A stretch of DNA of 64,000 bases from contig NC_041396.2 of assembly GCF_900747795.2 (NCBI RefSeq), forward strand, positions 38,650,674-38,714,673, read 5' to 3'. A program made the translations under genes and the position numbers. This document shows positions 24,555 to 37,429 of this stretch, one piece after another (position 1 is the first letter of the stretch; the number at the start of each line of letters is the position of its first letter). The notes beneath the pieces were generated by a model. It was given only the letters and a program-made list of their open reading frames with translations. It did no database searches and was not told where the DNA came from. This DNA is from Erpetoichthys calabaricus. Taxonomy: Eukaryota; Chordata; Cladistia; Polypteriformes; Polypteridae.

Positions 24555-27480
24555 ATTTAAAAATCAATAATGAAGGATCCATCCTAATATTTAAACGTAA
24601 CATGTTCCATAATTTCAGAGCCAGGAGAGAAATCGGCCCTTTGTGTGCTCAACAGATCTCAGAGACCCAGCAGGAAATGTAGGGGCTAATCATTTCAGAT
24701 AAATATACAGTGGCCACACCGTTTAAAACTTTAAAGGTATTTATAAGAATCTTAAAATGAATCCTATACTTAATAGGAAGCCAATGTAATGCATTGAATA
24801 TTGGGGTAATATGAACAGATTTGTTAGACGGGCTGCGGCATTCTGAACCAATTGAAGGCAGGAGGGAGAAGCCTGACTAACCCCAAAATAAAGGGCTTAA
24901 CTCATAATAGTCAAGGCGTGATGAAATAAAAGCCTGTATGACTTTCTTAAAAGACAAAACAGCCTTTAACTTGGATAGGATTCTCAGGTGAATGAAGCTA
25001 GACTTAATAAATTAATTAATTTCGCCAGCCATTTTAAAATCCCCATCCATAATTACTCCCCATTTCTTAACCGACATCTTCACAAAAGGTTCCAATGGGC
25101 CAAGACAACAAGGAGGAACATTGAAAGTTCCACTTAGATGAAATATAAGAACCTCAGTTTTACTCTAATTAAAATTTAAGAAATGTGTGGCTATTCATAC
25201 TTTAATTTCCTCCAAACAATCTAAGAATAATTTTACCTAATTACTATTGTTGCAGTTTAGAGGCAAGTAAATTTGGGTGTCGTCAGCATAGCAGTGAAAA
25301 GAAATGCCGTGTTTTCTTAAAATGGACCCTAAAAGGAGACTATACAAAGAAAAGAGGAGAGGGCCCAAAATTGAACCATAAGGAATGCCACAAACAAATG
25401 GTACTGAGGATGATGTACAATCACCAACCAATGGTAACAGAAAAACTTGCATTGCATAGGTATGATTTCAACCAGTCTAGTGCAGAACCCTTAAGGCCAA
25501 CATAATGCTCCAAGTGAGAGATCAATACCACAGGCTGCTGTTAAGTCTAAAAGAACAAGAATCACAGAATTACCATAGTCAGTAATTAAAAGAAATCATT
25601 AAAAACTTTTAAAAGGGCAGACTCGGTACTATGAAGCCAGATTTTCTAAATGTTTTCAGTGAAGTGGAAGTGTAGAAATGGATTTAAAATTGGAAAGATC
25701 AGATATATCCAAGTTAGATTGTAGAAATGCATGCTTAAAGTGATTAGGAATAGTCCCTTAAGTCAAACTACTGTTCATGATAACTTCCTATCTTGAGGAA
25801 GAATAACATCAGTAAGGACCAGCAGTTACTTTCATATGATTAATTACACTATAAATACAGGAGAGAGACACTGGCTCAGACCTTGTAAACTAAGCTGAAG
25901 GAGAGACAGAAATTGATGGATCATAAGAGGAAGGTACAATATGTGCTCTAATCGCTTTAACCTTATTCACAAAATAGTGCAAGAATTCCTTGCACGTGTC
26001 GGTGTAAGGGTCTAGCTTATGAATCTGGGCAGAGTTAAGGGCAGCATTGATAGTGTTAAAGAGCATACCATAGTTACATTTCCAATATTGTTAGTAAGAA
26101 CTGTCGTATTTAGACTTTTCTGCCTTAACAATTGACTGGCACCTGACCAAACCTCCCTTCAACATGTTAAAAGATACCTGAAGCCTATCCTTCTTCCATT
26201 TCCTCTTAGCCTTCCTGCATTCATGTCTCATTCAGCCAGGGTTCGGATTTTAACTTAGGTTGCCAAGATTTAAGAGGGGTAACAGTGCCCAATATATTTA
26301 GACAGGTTGAATGAAAAAGAGAGGTGAGCTCCTCAGTATCATGACAAAATGGATCCAGCATCTTCAAAATCAGCCCTAAAATACCTAGCCGTGGAAGAAG
26401 TAATCCTCCACCGACAACATGTGAGGGAACTGAGTTTAGGCAAACAACGATTCATAGAAACTCCAAATAAAACAGGCACATGATCAGAAAACACTGTCAC
26501 TTAATTCCATATTAAATATTAAGAACAAAATCAAGTGTGTGGCCCGGTTTATGAGCAGGACCAGTAACAAACTGAACTAAAGTAAAAGAATCAATAAAAC
26601 TTAAAAAGTCGCTAGCCAATGGCTTATTAAGACAACACACATTGAAATCCCCCACAAAAGGACACAAACATATTTTAACATAAGACCAGATAAAATGTCA
26701 GAAAACTCATTAATAAAATCCTTATGACTTAGGCGGGCAGGGTTAGTTTTTTCCAGCTGAAAGATATTTAGTTCAAAGCTGGAATACATAACCCACAACA
26801 AGTGCCAGCAGTTAAGTTTTTTTTTTCTGAAGAAGGATGCAACTCCACCTCCTCAACCCAATATTCTTGGTGTATTATAATAAAAACAGTCCGGTGGTAA
26901 AAGTTTTGTAAAAGAACTGAAATCTCCAACACCCATCCAGGTCTTAGTCATACAAAGTAAATCCAGTCCGCGGGACGTAAAAAAAGTGATGCAAAAGTAA
27001 ATGTTTTATTATTTAAGGATCACACATTCACCAACGCAGTCTTTGTTGTAACCGGACTGCTTGCTGAGCATGACCAGTAGGTCAGAGGTCGTGGTGATTC
27101 ACCCTGACGTGCCAAACATGGAGCGAGAAACACTGGACAGGCATTGACTCCTCTTTCGTAAGGAACAGGTGGAAACCAGTTGTAACAAGGTTCCAAGTGA
27201 CAATACAAAAGGTACCGACCTGAATAATGTCCAGCCAGTGGTCCAGGAGAAGATGCCAAGGAAGATTTCAGTCTAACCAACAGGCCACTATGCCTTCCCT
27301 GGAAGTGGTGGAGACAGCCCTGACACTTCCTCCGGAATGACGGAGACAAAATACAGTACAGGTGCTTAGGTAATCCATATAAGAATGTTGGCAATGAAAA
27401 CTGCGACTAATACTGTCCCACTGGTTCAAACTTGGTTAAACTTTTCATAGTAACTCCAGGAGAAAATAAAGTTTGGCGAT
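24555..27480 (-). mobile_element. L2-type LINE, long degenerate copy
   Basis: On the minus strand, in order: an endonuclease start resembling ALVNVCSLNNKTF near 27000, a linker, the RT block [12 protein letters not shown] with catalytic [14 protein letters not shown] near 25300, then VKKWGVIMDGDF, AFISSRLDYY and HITPIFNALHWLPIKYRIHF near the 3' end. YADD is preserved but many stops and frameshifts are present. It spans nearly the whole element. A SINE adjoins its 3' end. Confidence 0.92.
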
Positions 27481-28530
27481 CGTAGACTAATATGGAGTTG
27501 CGAAGGGTGGCAGTGTAGTGAAAAGAGCATACAAGAGTTTCATTGTAACTTTGTACAAAACAATAATTGTGAAGTGAACTGATTACACAACATTGTATCT
27601 AATAATAAAAAAAGCCTTATTTAAGAACCAACCATCTCCGTTCTGCAAGGGGTCAAACTATGGGGTGTAAGCAGAAACCTTGACAAAAAAAAAAAAAAAA
27701 GACAAAAATGTAAACTTGCTGCTGTTCTGCACTGGGGTATACCAGAATTTGACTATAGCTGCAATGTTCAAGCTAATATTTTATGAGGAGCATATTTATT
27801 ATGCATATTAGTTTATTTGATTGACATTGGACTGACAATGGAATGGGCTTGAAATGTTTAGTATAGTAAATTACATTTATTTTTGGATCATTTTGGCATT
27901 TTATTTTCTTTACTCATTTTCCATTATTATTCTTTCATCAAAATTGGCAGGTAATTTTGGCACAGTGTGATGTAACAAATGTGTGACTAAGCATGAAAAG
28001 GACAATAAGGTCACCAAGCACACTGCAAAATGCCTATCACTGCAGGTAGATAGTTGTAGATACAGTATTTAGCTCTTGGAGAACACCCTTTAAACACAGT
28101 CCATCTTAGCTGGAAATATTATAGTTGAGGCTAAACAATTCATTGTAGTTGAAAACCTCAAAGGTGAACTACACTGGTATTTTTCAGTCATCTTGCTTCC
28201 TTGTAAGGCAGCTTACATTGAATTGAGTGTCTTTTTCCCCTTTCCATGGTCCAAAATAAGTTGGCTACTTTTAAACTGCATCTCATTATCAAACACACTG
28301 GTAGCTGTTCCCTGGTTTTACTGCAAGCTCCAGTGGTTAGGGCATTCACATTTTGAAAATATACATGTCAATGAAAAATGTTCCTCTGATTTTTCAAGTA
28401 AGGAAGGCAAAGTACTTCTACTCAGTAATCATGGTGCCACAGAGTGGCGTTATGTTTCTTTCATGTTACTCCATACACCTGATTGTAATAAACCTATAAA
28501 GCTGGAAAATGATATATTGTTTTCCTTTCT
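27481..28530. other. Intergenic, no gene seen
   Basis: Downstream of UQCC2. An A-run lies near 27690. No exon or repeat recognised. Confidence 0.4.
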
Positions 28531-28534
28531 CACT

Positions 28535-28540
28535 TTTATT
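28535..28540 (-). terminator. UQCC2: UQCC2 poly(A) signal
   Basis: AATAAA on the minus strand about 57 nt after the UQCC2 stop codon. Confidence 0.7.
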
Positions 28541-28596
28541 GATGCTAATGACAGAGTTCTTCCTGGACTGACACTGCATGTGAAGTGGAGAGTACA

Positions 28597-28691
28597 TCAG
28601 TCTTTACTGCCCTCTTCTGGAGGCTTGGAAAATTTTTCTTTTAGCTTCTTCCATATTCCTTTTTTTGCATCTTCTGTTTGTTGCAAGTTGT
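28597..28691 (-). CDS. UQCC2: UQCC2 exon 4
   Basis: The acceptor is CTTTCACAG. It completes an Asp codon and encodes the Lys-rich C-terminus ending GSKD, with TGA at 28599-28597. Confidence 0.94.
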
Positions 28692-29817
28692 CTGTGAAAG
28701 AAAAAAATATTATATTGATGCAGGTTATTTGGTAAATATTTGTACATATTTAAAATCAGCAGTTTTAAGATGCAGGAAGGATACATTTATTGTTAAAATA
28801 TCTTGCTTGTGGGAATGCAATATATGTACAACGCTGAAATAGAGGATAATTTGAGTAGGCTAGAAAATTTCTATGTGAATGTAATTAATTATTAACTAAT
28901 TGATTTGATATTTTTTTTTTAAGGAAATAAGGTCCAGCAGCTAGAATTAAGTGAAGCCTTATGTGAAATCTCACAGTCACTAGTTGCACAGCATTGTGCA
29001 AACAACTATGGGTTAACAGGTAAAACTGTCTAAAAAGGTCCTTTAACAACCAATGTTTATTTCCTATGTCATCACATAGGTCCTTTATAAGCCAAAAAAG
29101 ACTTTAATACACTATAGGTTTCAACCAATTAACAGTAAAATATTTAACAACACAACACCCACAGAAAGACAAACCAAACTCTCACCTGTGTTTAGCACCA
29201 TTCTGCACTCCTCAGCTGTGACACCAGTGAAGTTGGTATCTTGAAACCTGGGAAACTAAATAAACAGATTTGGGATGTAGTGCAATAATTTGAATACTGT
29301 ATATGAAAATATTATGCACTGAATGATACTTAGGCAATGGAAAAATATCAAGTTATCTGTCAGTACAATAGTGACTTTTTTGTGATGTAATTTATACTAT
29401 TTTATATTTGATGCCAGCATAAATTATTAACTCTTGAAAAACACTATAAATTAGTCTTAGTAAAACAAACTAAAATCTATTTTTTTTTCATCCAAAACAA
29501 ATTTATGTGACAGGAATAGGAAACCTCATCACAAGCAATTTCTAGAACTGGATTGATCACAAGGAGGCCCAAATCATAATAAGACAGTATGTACAGTGAT
29601 CCCTCGCTATATCGCGCTTCGCCTTTCGCGGCTTCACTCCATCGCGGATTTTATATGTAAGCATATTTAAATATATATCGCGGATTTTTCGCTGCTTCGC
29701 GGGTTTCTGCGGACAATAGGTCTTTTAATTTCTGGTACATGCTTCCTCAGTTGGTTTGCCCAGTTGATTTCATACAAGGGAAGCTATTGGCAGATGGCTG
29801 AGAAGCTATCCAGCTTA

Positions 29818-29859
<42 letters not shown>

Positions 29860-32800
29860 CGCTGACGTAGGGGGGTGTGAGCAGGGGGGCTGTGTGCAGC
29901 TGCTTCCTGAAGGACATGCTGCACGGAGCTTCGCATACTTAAAAGCTCAAAGGGCACGTATTGATTTTTTTTATCTGTCTCTCGCTATCTCTCTCTCTCT
30001 GTCTTCCTGCTCCTGACAGAGGGGGTGTGAGCTGCCGCCTTCAACAGCTTTGTACCAGCGGTGCTTCGCATACTTAAAAGCCAAAAAGCCGTATTGATTT
30101 TTTTTTTGACTGCTTGCTTTGCACTCCTTTGAAAAGGAAGATATGTTTGCATTCTTTTAATTGTGAGACAGAACTGTCATCTCTGTCTTGTCATGGAGCA
30201 CAGTTTAAACTTTTGAAAAAGAGACAAATGTTTGTTTGCAGTGTTTGAATAACGTTCCTGTCTCTCTACAAACTCCTGTGTTTCTGCGCAAATCTGTGAC
30301 CCAAGCATGACATTCTAAAAATAACCATATAAACATATGGTTTCTACTTCGCGGATTTTCCTATTTCGCGGGTGGCTCTGGAACGCAACCCCCGCGATGG
30401 AGGAGGGATTACTGTACACTTAAATTAATAGAGCAGCACACACAAAGCCAAATTCCAGACTGCATGAGTCTGATGTCCGTTATATGTGAGCTTCTGCACT
30501 TCTTTGCGATTCTGGATTATCAAGATGTAATTTGAATGCCTGAAGTTGGAATGTGCTGGTCAATAAAACCTTTACTGTATGAACAGAAAAATCATGAGTG
30601 AGTAATGTTTCAGTTTATTTCTCAGGTGTCTGCACAGGAGAAATCCTTTTTGAAAATAATGCGGCACTGATCGGAAGACTGACAGGGTCTACATACAAGA
30701 TCGGCATAATGCTGCTGACCAATCACTTTTGCTTTAAAAAGGTCAGTTAACAATGAAACGATATAAACCTTGTAAAATTACTGAGCTGGCAATGTCTCTA
30801 CTGAACTGTAGGTAGGTAGGTGAAAAGAGCCTGCCAAGTGGTGAAAAACTAAACCTAATTTGTTTTTATATTTATTCTGCATTTATTAATTTTTTTTTTT
30901 TTTGTTTACATTCACAGCTGAAATTACCTGATATTGTGAAAATAATCCAGTAGCAGAATTATGTTTTAAAATATTTAGCCTACCATTTTTAATCTTTCTC
31001 TCTCTCTCTCTCAAAATAGATAGTTAAAATATCATACTCCTTTTGTTTGTTAACATTAGCCATGTCATACGTATTCTATATATATGTTATTGTTGCAATA
31101 GGCTGGCACCTGTCCAGGGATTTTTTTCTACCTTGCATTCAAAGCTGCAGGTACAGGCTCCAGGTTTCAGAGATCCTGCTCTGGATAAGCGAGTCTGGAA
31201 AATATATATCGCTCCTAATCTCAGATGCCGTTTCGTTTATTTTGTGGCTGTCCATACTCCCTATTACCTGCTCTTTCTCTGCTCAATAAGGGTTTGCTGT
31301 TCTTTTCCATGAGCTGTTCAAGTCTCACTGCCCCTAATCATGACACTACATGCTTGTTTTTCTTTGTTTCCTTCAATACAGCTAGGTGGGTTCTGCGCAC
31401 TGATTCAAGCTTAAGAGCCCTGTTCTTCCTAAGCCCGCATGATTTTCATGATCACACCTGTCAGAATACAGTACAATACATTTTCTCATTTTTGATATCT
31501 TTTCAGGCATGCAGGTGGCAAAATTCTGTCTGTATATTTTATGTGCCTGTAATGGAAACCGAAATCAATACTACCATTAGAAAAAAAAGTCCAGTATGGG
31601 AGATTTTTGAATATAGTATTGAAGACAGTAATTGCAAGCAACCTGCCTTGGAGCAGGATATGTTGTGTGCTGTAGACATTTAGAGGAAAAAAAAATCTTT
31701 AAACGTTAAAATTCACCTAAATTTCATCATAAATTGGCCCATTCTGGGCAAAAAAAGGAAAAGATGAAACTTGCCAACAGTCAGTGCACATTTGTTCAGC
31801 ACAAATGACATGGAAAATATTTTAAAAATTATAAAAGTGTTCATATTCAGTATCTGGTTTTTATTATGCTTGTTTTTATCAGCCAAAAACAAAAACAGAT
31901 AGTAAACCATGTAGTGTAGCAAGCTTCCATTAACATTATATTCATATCATATTCAGAACCCGTTAACTGTAAAGTTCTGTCTGATTGTGAGACAAAACTA
32001 AACTGTATAGTACCTCTTTAACATTACCATAATTATTAAAACTGAAACTAACATATATATATATTATATATAATAGAAATGTATTTGTGAAATAAATACT
32101 AAATTGAAGCTAAAAATACATCATGCAGGAAAACTAAAACTAAACTGAATTTCCAAGTAAGATCAAAAATAATATAGAAATAAAAAAGCAAAATTGTTAA
32201 TAACCTTGCTTGTCACAGCTTACTTCATACTTCTACCATACGCTAAGCATTCTGGCTTTAAACCACCTCCTGGGATCAAGGATGACCTTTCTTTTGTTAC
32301 ATGGACATCAGACACCATAAAGTGCCAAGTCACTAAGAGACATTATTGGCTGCCTGCCTTAAAAGTGCAATATGACCACACTCCTGCCATTCAGGGACTG
32401 TTTGATGCCTTCTAATAGGCTATATAATTGTGTCTAGCTCTGCCACTGCTCACCTTTGAAAGTGCATAATGGTTCCAGCCTCTCCCGGCTTGAAACTAGT
32501 GCTGCTTCCTGCAGACCAGGAGATATTCTGACTATCTGCCCACCCTCTGTGGCCTCTCTATTTCCCTGCATGGGAATTTCTGACAACTGACCTGTAACAT
32601 CATGGAAGAATGTTATGTGCTCATAAGCATGGTATAGTAGCTAATGCACTATACTCTGAACCTCTGGGTTTTTAATTCAATTCCTTCTAGTGCCCCATTA
32701 TGTGACAGTGTGACAGGCATGTCTGGGCTCTAATTGTAAAAACATCTGTAAACAGCTGTAATATAGTCTGAACTTGCTTAGCTGCTTTGTATACCAGTGT

Positions 32801-35800
32801 CCTCCACATTTAAACTAACAAAAACATTACATCGCTCCTCCCAAGTCGTACCTCATTCTCTCATGGTGCTATAACCTTCCATCCTGCCACCCCACCCAAC
32901 CTACCAAACATTGCCCTGCACTTTTATGTTGGTTTAAATCCCCCCTCCAGTGAGTTTCTTTGTGTTAGCGCAAACTAGTTCCACTACATCTCCTGTGCCA
33001 CATTTTGTTCCCTGTCATCACAACATGTTACAAAGTGACAAATGATTTGGATTTCAATATGAGTCAGGTAAAGCTATTTTTACATTTAATTTTTTTCCCC
33101 AATTACACTTACCTTGCTCTTGTAAAAATTGGAGTTAATACGAGCTAAACTCTCATACATTTGATCACACTTCTCTGGGTCTGCAATCTGGAAAAGTAGA
33201 ATAAGGTATTATATGAACAGTCACTGGGCTAAATTATTCAGCAAACACAAATCTAAAGAACCATACATAGATTTGTTCAAGATTTTTGGCACACCACTCC
33301 AGAGTACCATAACCAGTACAGGGTTATAAAAGTATTAGATACATAGAACTTTATTTGTCCTCAGCAGAAAAAGTTGGCCTTTTATAGGAGCTCTTTCAGT
33401 AAATACATAAATTGGTAAATAAATATATCTACACACACACACACACACACAAGATATAGCCTGAAAACACACCAGAATGAACAACAAGCAAGAAAATAAA
33501 AAAATTCTGACTTGGTCTTCATAGTCACTGTGAGACATTGCATGTACATTTACTACAGCTTTGAAAATCCTTTCTTTAAAAAAATTGCAAATCCTATCCA
33601 TATCACTAACCGAGAATGGTAAACCGGATGGCATGGACGCAGGTACACGACGATGGGACCATGAGACGTACTGCGCAGGTGCATACAGCGCACGTCTCAT
33701 AAACCGCAAGCGAAGTCGTATCCACCGCGCACGAAGGAGTCACGGCCCAAAAACGAAAGCTCAACTGACGTGAATGAGAAATGAAGCAACAACGCGCCCA
33801 TAGCTAACGACTACCGACACAGCCACACAAAAAAGAGGATTCTGCGCTGCAGCCCAGATTCAAACGGAAGAGGCTACAGAGGCCCCACAGGTCCACAAAG
33901 ATGGTACGGAGTGAAGGCGCAGGTGTCACTGCCATATTGTGAGTGGCACTACTGCGGAGTGAAGGCGCAGGCGTCACTGCCATATTGTGAGTGGCGCTAC
34001 TGCGGAGTGAAGTTAGGAATAATGTGCTGCTTGGGATTGTACAAACCGCTGAACGCTTTACACCAAATTCAAACACAATATAGCTCAACGATACAAACAC
34101 GAGCCCACCTGGATAAGATCAATGAACGCGGGTGCCTACAACGCGTGTCTGAAACTGCGGAAGCAAAGCAGGCACGGGTTCAAAACGAACGAGCTCGACT
34201 GACGGATATACAAACACGAGCCCGCCTAGATAAAATCAATGAATGCAGACGCCTACAACGTGCGTCTGAAATGCCGCAGGCAAAGCGGGCACGGCTCCAA
34301 AACGAACGAGCTCGACTAATGTATTTCAGGATACCCAACGCCGGGGGTAGGCGAGCGAAGCAAGCAGGGGGCGGAGCCCCCTTGTCTGTAAGAACTGATG
34401 ATGTTCATGTTGGAAAAAGTTGTGGATATTAACGGTGCTCCCCCACTATTTAGCCACCGTGTTTTGTATGATATTAGCAATGAATCCAGGGTGGCCGTCA
34501 CATGAGAGCCATAGACAAACTGGTGAAGAAGGCAGGCTCTATTGTTGGCATGGAGCTGGACAGTTTAACATCTGTGGCAGAGCGAAGGGCGCTCAGCAGG
34601 CTCCTATCAATTATGGAGAATCCACTGCATCCACTAAATAGTATCATCTCCAGACGGAAGAGTAGCTTCAGTGACAGACTGCTGTCACTGTCCTGCTCCA
34701 CTGACAGACTGAGATCGTTCCTCCCCCAAACTATGCGACTTCAATTCCACCCGGGGGGGTAAACATTAACATTTAACATTATACAAAGTTATTGTCTGTT
34801 TTTCACCTGCATTATTATCAATCTTTAATTTAATATTATTTATTGTATCAGTATGCTGCTGCTGGAGAATGTGAATTTCCCATTGGGATTAATAAAGTAT
34901 CGCATTTGTGGGACAAAAATTTAAAAATAAATTGGTCACTAAAGAAAACTGTATAAGCAACACAACTTGATAAAAAATCTACATAAAGGTTGTTAAATGC
35001 TGTAAGTGGTGTGGCATCGCAATGCCTACCCACTGATGAGCTGATTTAGGTTACCAAGAGCCATTCTCTCAGACATGTGTGCTGAAATGGGCAAGGCATC
35101 AGAAAGACGGACTGTCCCAAGTTCTGTATCTGTTCATATCCTGGTTTTAATAAATTTGGCTTTCTGGCAACAGGCACCTACCAGAGGGAACTTGTCTGGC
35201 AGCTCAGGAGTATCTCAGTCAAGTTTCAACATCATCATGTGTGCTCAACAGTCATTAGCTGATAACCCATCTTTAGCTCTGGGTGAACACACCTATGATT
35301 AGAACGACTCTTACCTCAGCTGTTAATTTCTTTTGCCTCATTTTATGATGCTGACTGGCCATTTGATTACATTCACTTTTAGTATGATTAATGTCTGGTC
35401 TTGAACAGAAATGCAATCCACTCAGCTGCTAAGCAAAATATTTGCTTTGCTTTAGTTATGACATGAAATTTATGTACATGAATTAAAATACGCTTTTGCA
35501 TCACATTTTAAAGTGTCACAAAAACTGCATACTGTAATGAAAAGTAATCGATCATTTGGTTGATACAGCTTTAATTATGACACAATTAAACCGTACCCGA
35601 ATTAAATGCAGCATGTGCATACGCACTGCATTGCAATATGTGTTAACAAACATTTACATCGGCATGTGTAATATTCCAAAGGAACGAGGCACTCTGAAAT
35701 AAATAGCTTTGGATTTAAAAGAGGTATTTGGAAATGTCGAACTGTGAAATAAAAGCGTTCTTTAAAAATAATGCAATTTTGAAATAACTCCCATAATCAT

Positions 35801-36780
35801 AATAAATTGATGACATTAAATTTCCTAATTAATTGGCTTAATTATACATGTTTCACAATTTATTAAAATTTACATATATCGCTGTACTTTTACATGTGAG
35901 TATTTCGTAATTCCCATTTTACTTATTTAAGTTTTGGCACAAATGGTATTCCACTTTACTAGAACCCGTTAATTATAAAATATTGTTTAATCGTAATCGT
36001 GATTAGATCACAATCTTCATATTTCACTCATACAGTATAGCAGTAAAAGAATCGATCAGTGCTGCACACACTCAGAAATTTGAAAATGTGTTCATTACGA
36101 AAATCATAATGTTCCGATAATATTCCATATCCGCGAGCGCTCTTAGCACGACTATAGTTTAATCTTTTAATTAATGAGAACAAGTCTGCCTAACAGAAAG
36201 TAATTCGAGCACCTTGTACGTTAGCACTGTGTAAATAAAATGAAGTAATATATAATGAAATGAGTGTTTTACTTGAATTTTAGGAGCATTTGCGCAGGCA
36301 CATTCCGCCTGCTATACTACACGCTTTCATATGCATCTTGGCGTTTCTTTTAATTCATAAAAATCTCAGATTAACAAAAATAACCATTTTCTTCATTATA
36401 CACCTCACAAAATTAACATTTTAAAATCTTGTAATGGCAACTTAAAACCATAAACAGAGTGCGTTAACGCAAACAAAACTCCAGTGCGACAACAAAAAAA
36501 TGTCATCAGGTAACGCTGGATTATTTATACAAAGTCAACCTATTACCCCGGAAGTTATTTTCGTAACCTTGGCTACTTTAAAGTTAGTCTGTTTCCCAAA
36601 AACGAAATTTAGGTTATCGTCGCGCCTTCCAGTCTAGTGTACCTGTGTGTTTTCTCCTTCGCGGAACGCAACAGCTATTCGTTGCCTCAAAAATGTACCC
36701 AGATCTCGACCCTGCTTCGTGTCATCTCTCGGCCATTCTTCGCAGAGCCGCAGAAACCTTCGGTAACGGGTGGCGGCCAT
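28597..36780 (-). CDS. UQCC2: Ubiquinol-cytochrome c reductase complex assembly factor 2 (four coding exons)
   Basis: UQCC2 (MNF1) works with UQCC1 in mitochondria to support cytochrome b synthesis and early complex III assembly. Coding exons 36643-36780, 33113-33187, 29186-29255 and 28597-28691 join in phase to 125 aa; human has 126. The N-terminus [17 protein letters not shown] and the basic REGENTQ block match the human protein almost residue for residue. [29 protein letters not shown] and the C-terminal [18 protein letters not shown] follow in the expected order. All introns are GT/AG. It lies on the same strand as IP6K3, downstream of it, as I recall for human 6p21.3. No damage is seen, and the introns carry several transposons. 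Confidence 0.95.
28692..29185 (-). other. UQCC2 intron 3, no other feature
   Basis: No repeat or regulatory element recognised. Confidence 0.4.
29186..29255 (-). CDS. UQCC2: UQCC2 exon 3
   Basis: The acceptor GTTTATTTAG ends at 29256, and the exon starts [10 protein letters not shown] second AG 8 nt further on (TTTCCCAG) would break the frame. The donor is ACAG|GTGAGA, phase 1. Confidence 0.9.
29594..30414. mobile_element. Pogo/mariner-like MITE in UQCC2 intron 2
   Basis: The ends CAGTGATCCCTCGCTATATC and CAGTAATCCCTCCTCCATCG (inverted) are flanked by TA on both sides. The interior has no transposase. It has a (TC)n tract at about 29820-29857 and two copies of a segment starting GCTTCGCATACTTAAAAGC, at about 29930 and 30063, so it grew by internal duplication. 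Confidence 0.85.
30415..31929. other. UQCC2 intron 2, no gene seen
   Basis: A 110-nt open segment at 30632-30740 has exon-like flanks (CTCAG before, AAAAG|GTCAGT after) on the plus strand but no recognised protein. A short (TC)n lies near 31000. The rest is AT-rich. Confidence 0.4.
31930..32215 (-). repeat. MITE-like fragment ending TAATAACCTTG
   Basis: This is the same AAAACTAAA-type AT-rich family as 15045-15240, in the opposite orientation, with the inverted terminal word CAAGGTTATTA. Confidence 0.5.
32216..33112. other. UQCC2 intron 2, unassigned
   Basis: One plus-strand open frame (32194-32415) shows words like [19 protein letters not shown] that hint at transposon origin. I cannot assign it. 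Confidence 0.3.
33113..33187 (-). CDS. UQCC2: UQCC2 exon 2
   Basis: The acceptor is ACTTTTCCAG, with 25 codons ([13 protein letters not shown]...), phase 0 at both ends. The donor is AAG|GTAAGT. Confidence 0.95.
33430..33451. repeat. (CA)n microsatellite
   Basis: About ten CA units in UQCC2 intron 1. Confidence 0.9.
33597..34384 (+). mobile_element. Helitron-like element, copy 1
   Basis: It begins with TC (TCCATATCACTAACCGAGAA) after an A and ends in a GC hairpin, GGGGGCGGAGCCCCC, then CTTG, followed by T. Inside are two direct copies of an about-54-bp unit near 33910-34010. Two about-120-bp units encode a basic repeat of the form [20 protein letters not shown], like the SETPEQ-type repeats upstream of Helitron replication proteins. 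It lies in UQCC2 intron 1. No Rep or helicase domain is present, so it is nonautonomous. Copy 3 at 46909-47759 shares both ends. Confidence 0.75.
34487..34905 (+). mobile_element. LINE 3' end, second copy
   Basis: Encodes [19 protein letters not shown] and [15 protein letters not shown], then an AT-rich 3' UTR ending GGGATTAATAAAGTAT. It corresponds to 3352-3752 but lacks the long GATA tail. It is 5'-truncated. Confidence 0.8.
35075..35300 (+). mobile_element. PIF/Harbinger transposase remnant
   Basis: Two frames carry [12 protein letters not shown] and [13 protein letters not shown], matching the helix-turn-helix part of the HARBI1-like copy at 55899-56168 ([20 protein letters not shown]). 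It is frameshifted and short. Confidence 0.6.
35301..36642. other. UQCC2 intron 1, 5' part
   Basis: AT-rich, no supported element. CpG density rises toward exon 1 from about 36540. Confidence 0.4.
36643..36780 (-). CDS. UQCC2: UQCC2 exon 1
   Basis: ATG is at 36780-36778, in context AAAATGG, and the exon gives 46 codons. The donor CAG|GTACAC begins at 36642, phase 0. An upstream in-frame frame exists, but homology begins at this Met. Confidence 0.95.
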
Positions 36781-36990
36781 TTTTCGAATCCTTGGTATGG
36801 GGTGCGCTGTGGGACAAACTACAAATGCTCGTAACAACTCCGTCAAACGCATGAGAAATAATCGGGCATCTGTAATAGCTGCTATGTCGCCGCTATTGAT
36901 GCTACTCTTTGGAAGATACAAAAGTTATGCAGGCGTGTGCTTAAGAGATAGCAGTTAATAATAATAACTTAACACCTTTTTACAACGAAT
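36781..36990 (-). promoter_or_regulatory. UQCC2: UQCC2 5' UTR and core promoter region
   Basis: A CpG-enriched stretch immediately upstream of the UQCC2 ATG. No TATA box is apparent, as expected for a housekeeping mitochondrial gene. The transcription start cannot be fixed from sequence alone. Confidence 0.45.
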
Positions 36991-37429
36991 TTCACCTTCC
37001 CTTGCCAGGTGATTGGCAAACTTCTAGGGATCTAACTGGAAAACACAAGGTAATACTCATTAATTCTATGATTTCGTGACCTGAGCAGCACAGAGAGAAG
37101 TGGGCTAGGTGACTCACGTTTTATTTGGCAAAGGTAATTTAACAATTTTATCATTGTGTTGCATTGCTTCTAGTAAGGGTGGTGTAGGTGAGGATATCGC
37201 ATCGGTGCCCCAAATTCCATGCCAAGGTTGCTAGGTACATCAATTAACCCCCCATCAGATCCACCAATTCTTTATCATTTCGTAATTTTCATGCTTAATA
37301 AAAACTGTTGAAAAAACTATTGTAAAGAAATATCTTATCACCTGTCCAAGTAAATTATATTGTCAAGCAATTTACCTTTAGTACATTTGTACTAAAATAT
37401 TTTAAATTACTTGGATAATAATAATAAAA
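36991..37429. other. Intergenic between UQCC2 and IP6K3, no feature
   Basis: No gene or repeat recognised. Confidence 0.4.

Noticed and set aside
28193-28735. 180-codon plus-strand open frame
   Set aside because: It runs antisense across UQCC2 exon 4 and its poly(A) region, shows no family motif, and its openness is explained by the exon on the other strand.
31225-31683. 152-codon plus-strand frame
   Set aside because: No splice, homology or composition support. It sits in UQCC2 intron 2 and looks like a chance frame.
33911-34432. 173-codon plus-strand frame with internal repeats, considered as a host gene
   Set aside because: It lies within Helitron-like copy 1, shares sequence with copy 3 and reads past the element end.
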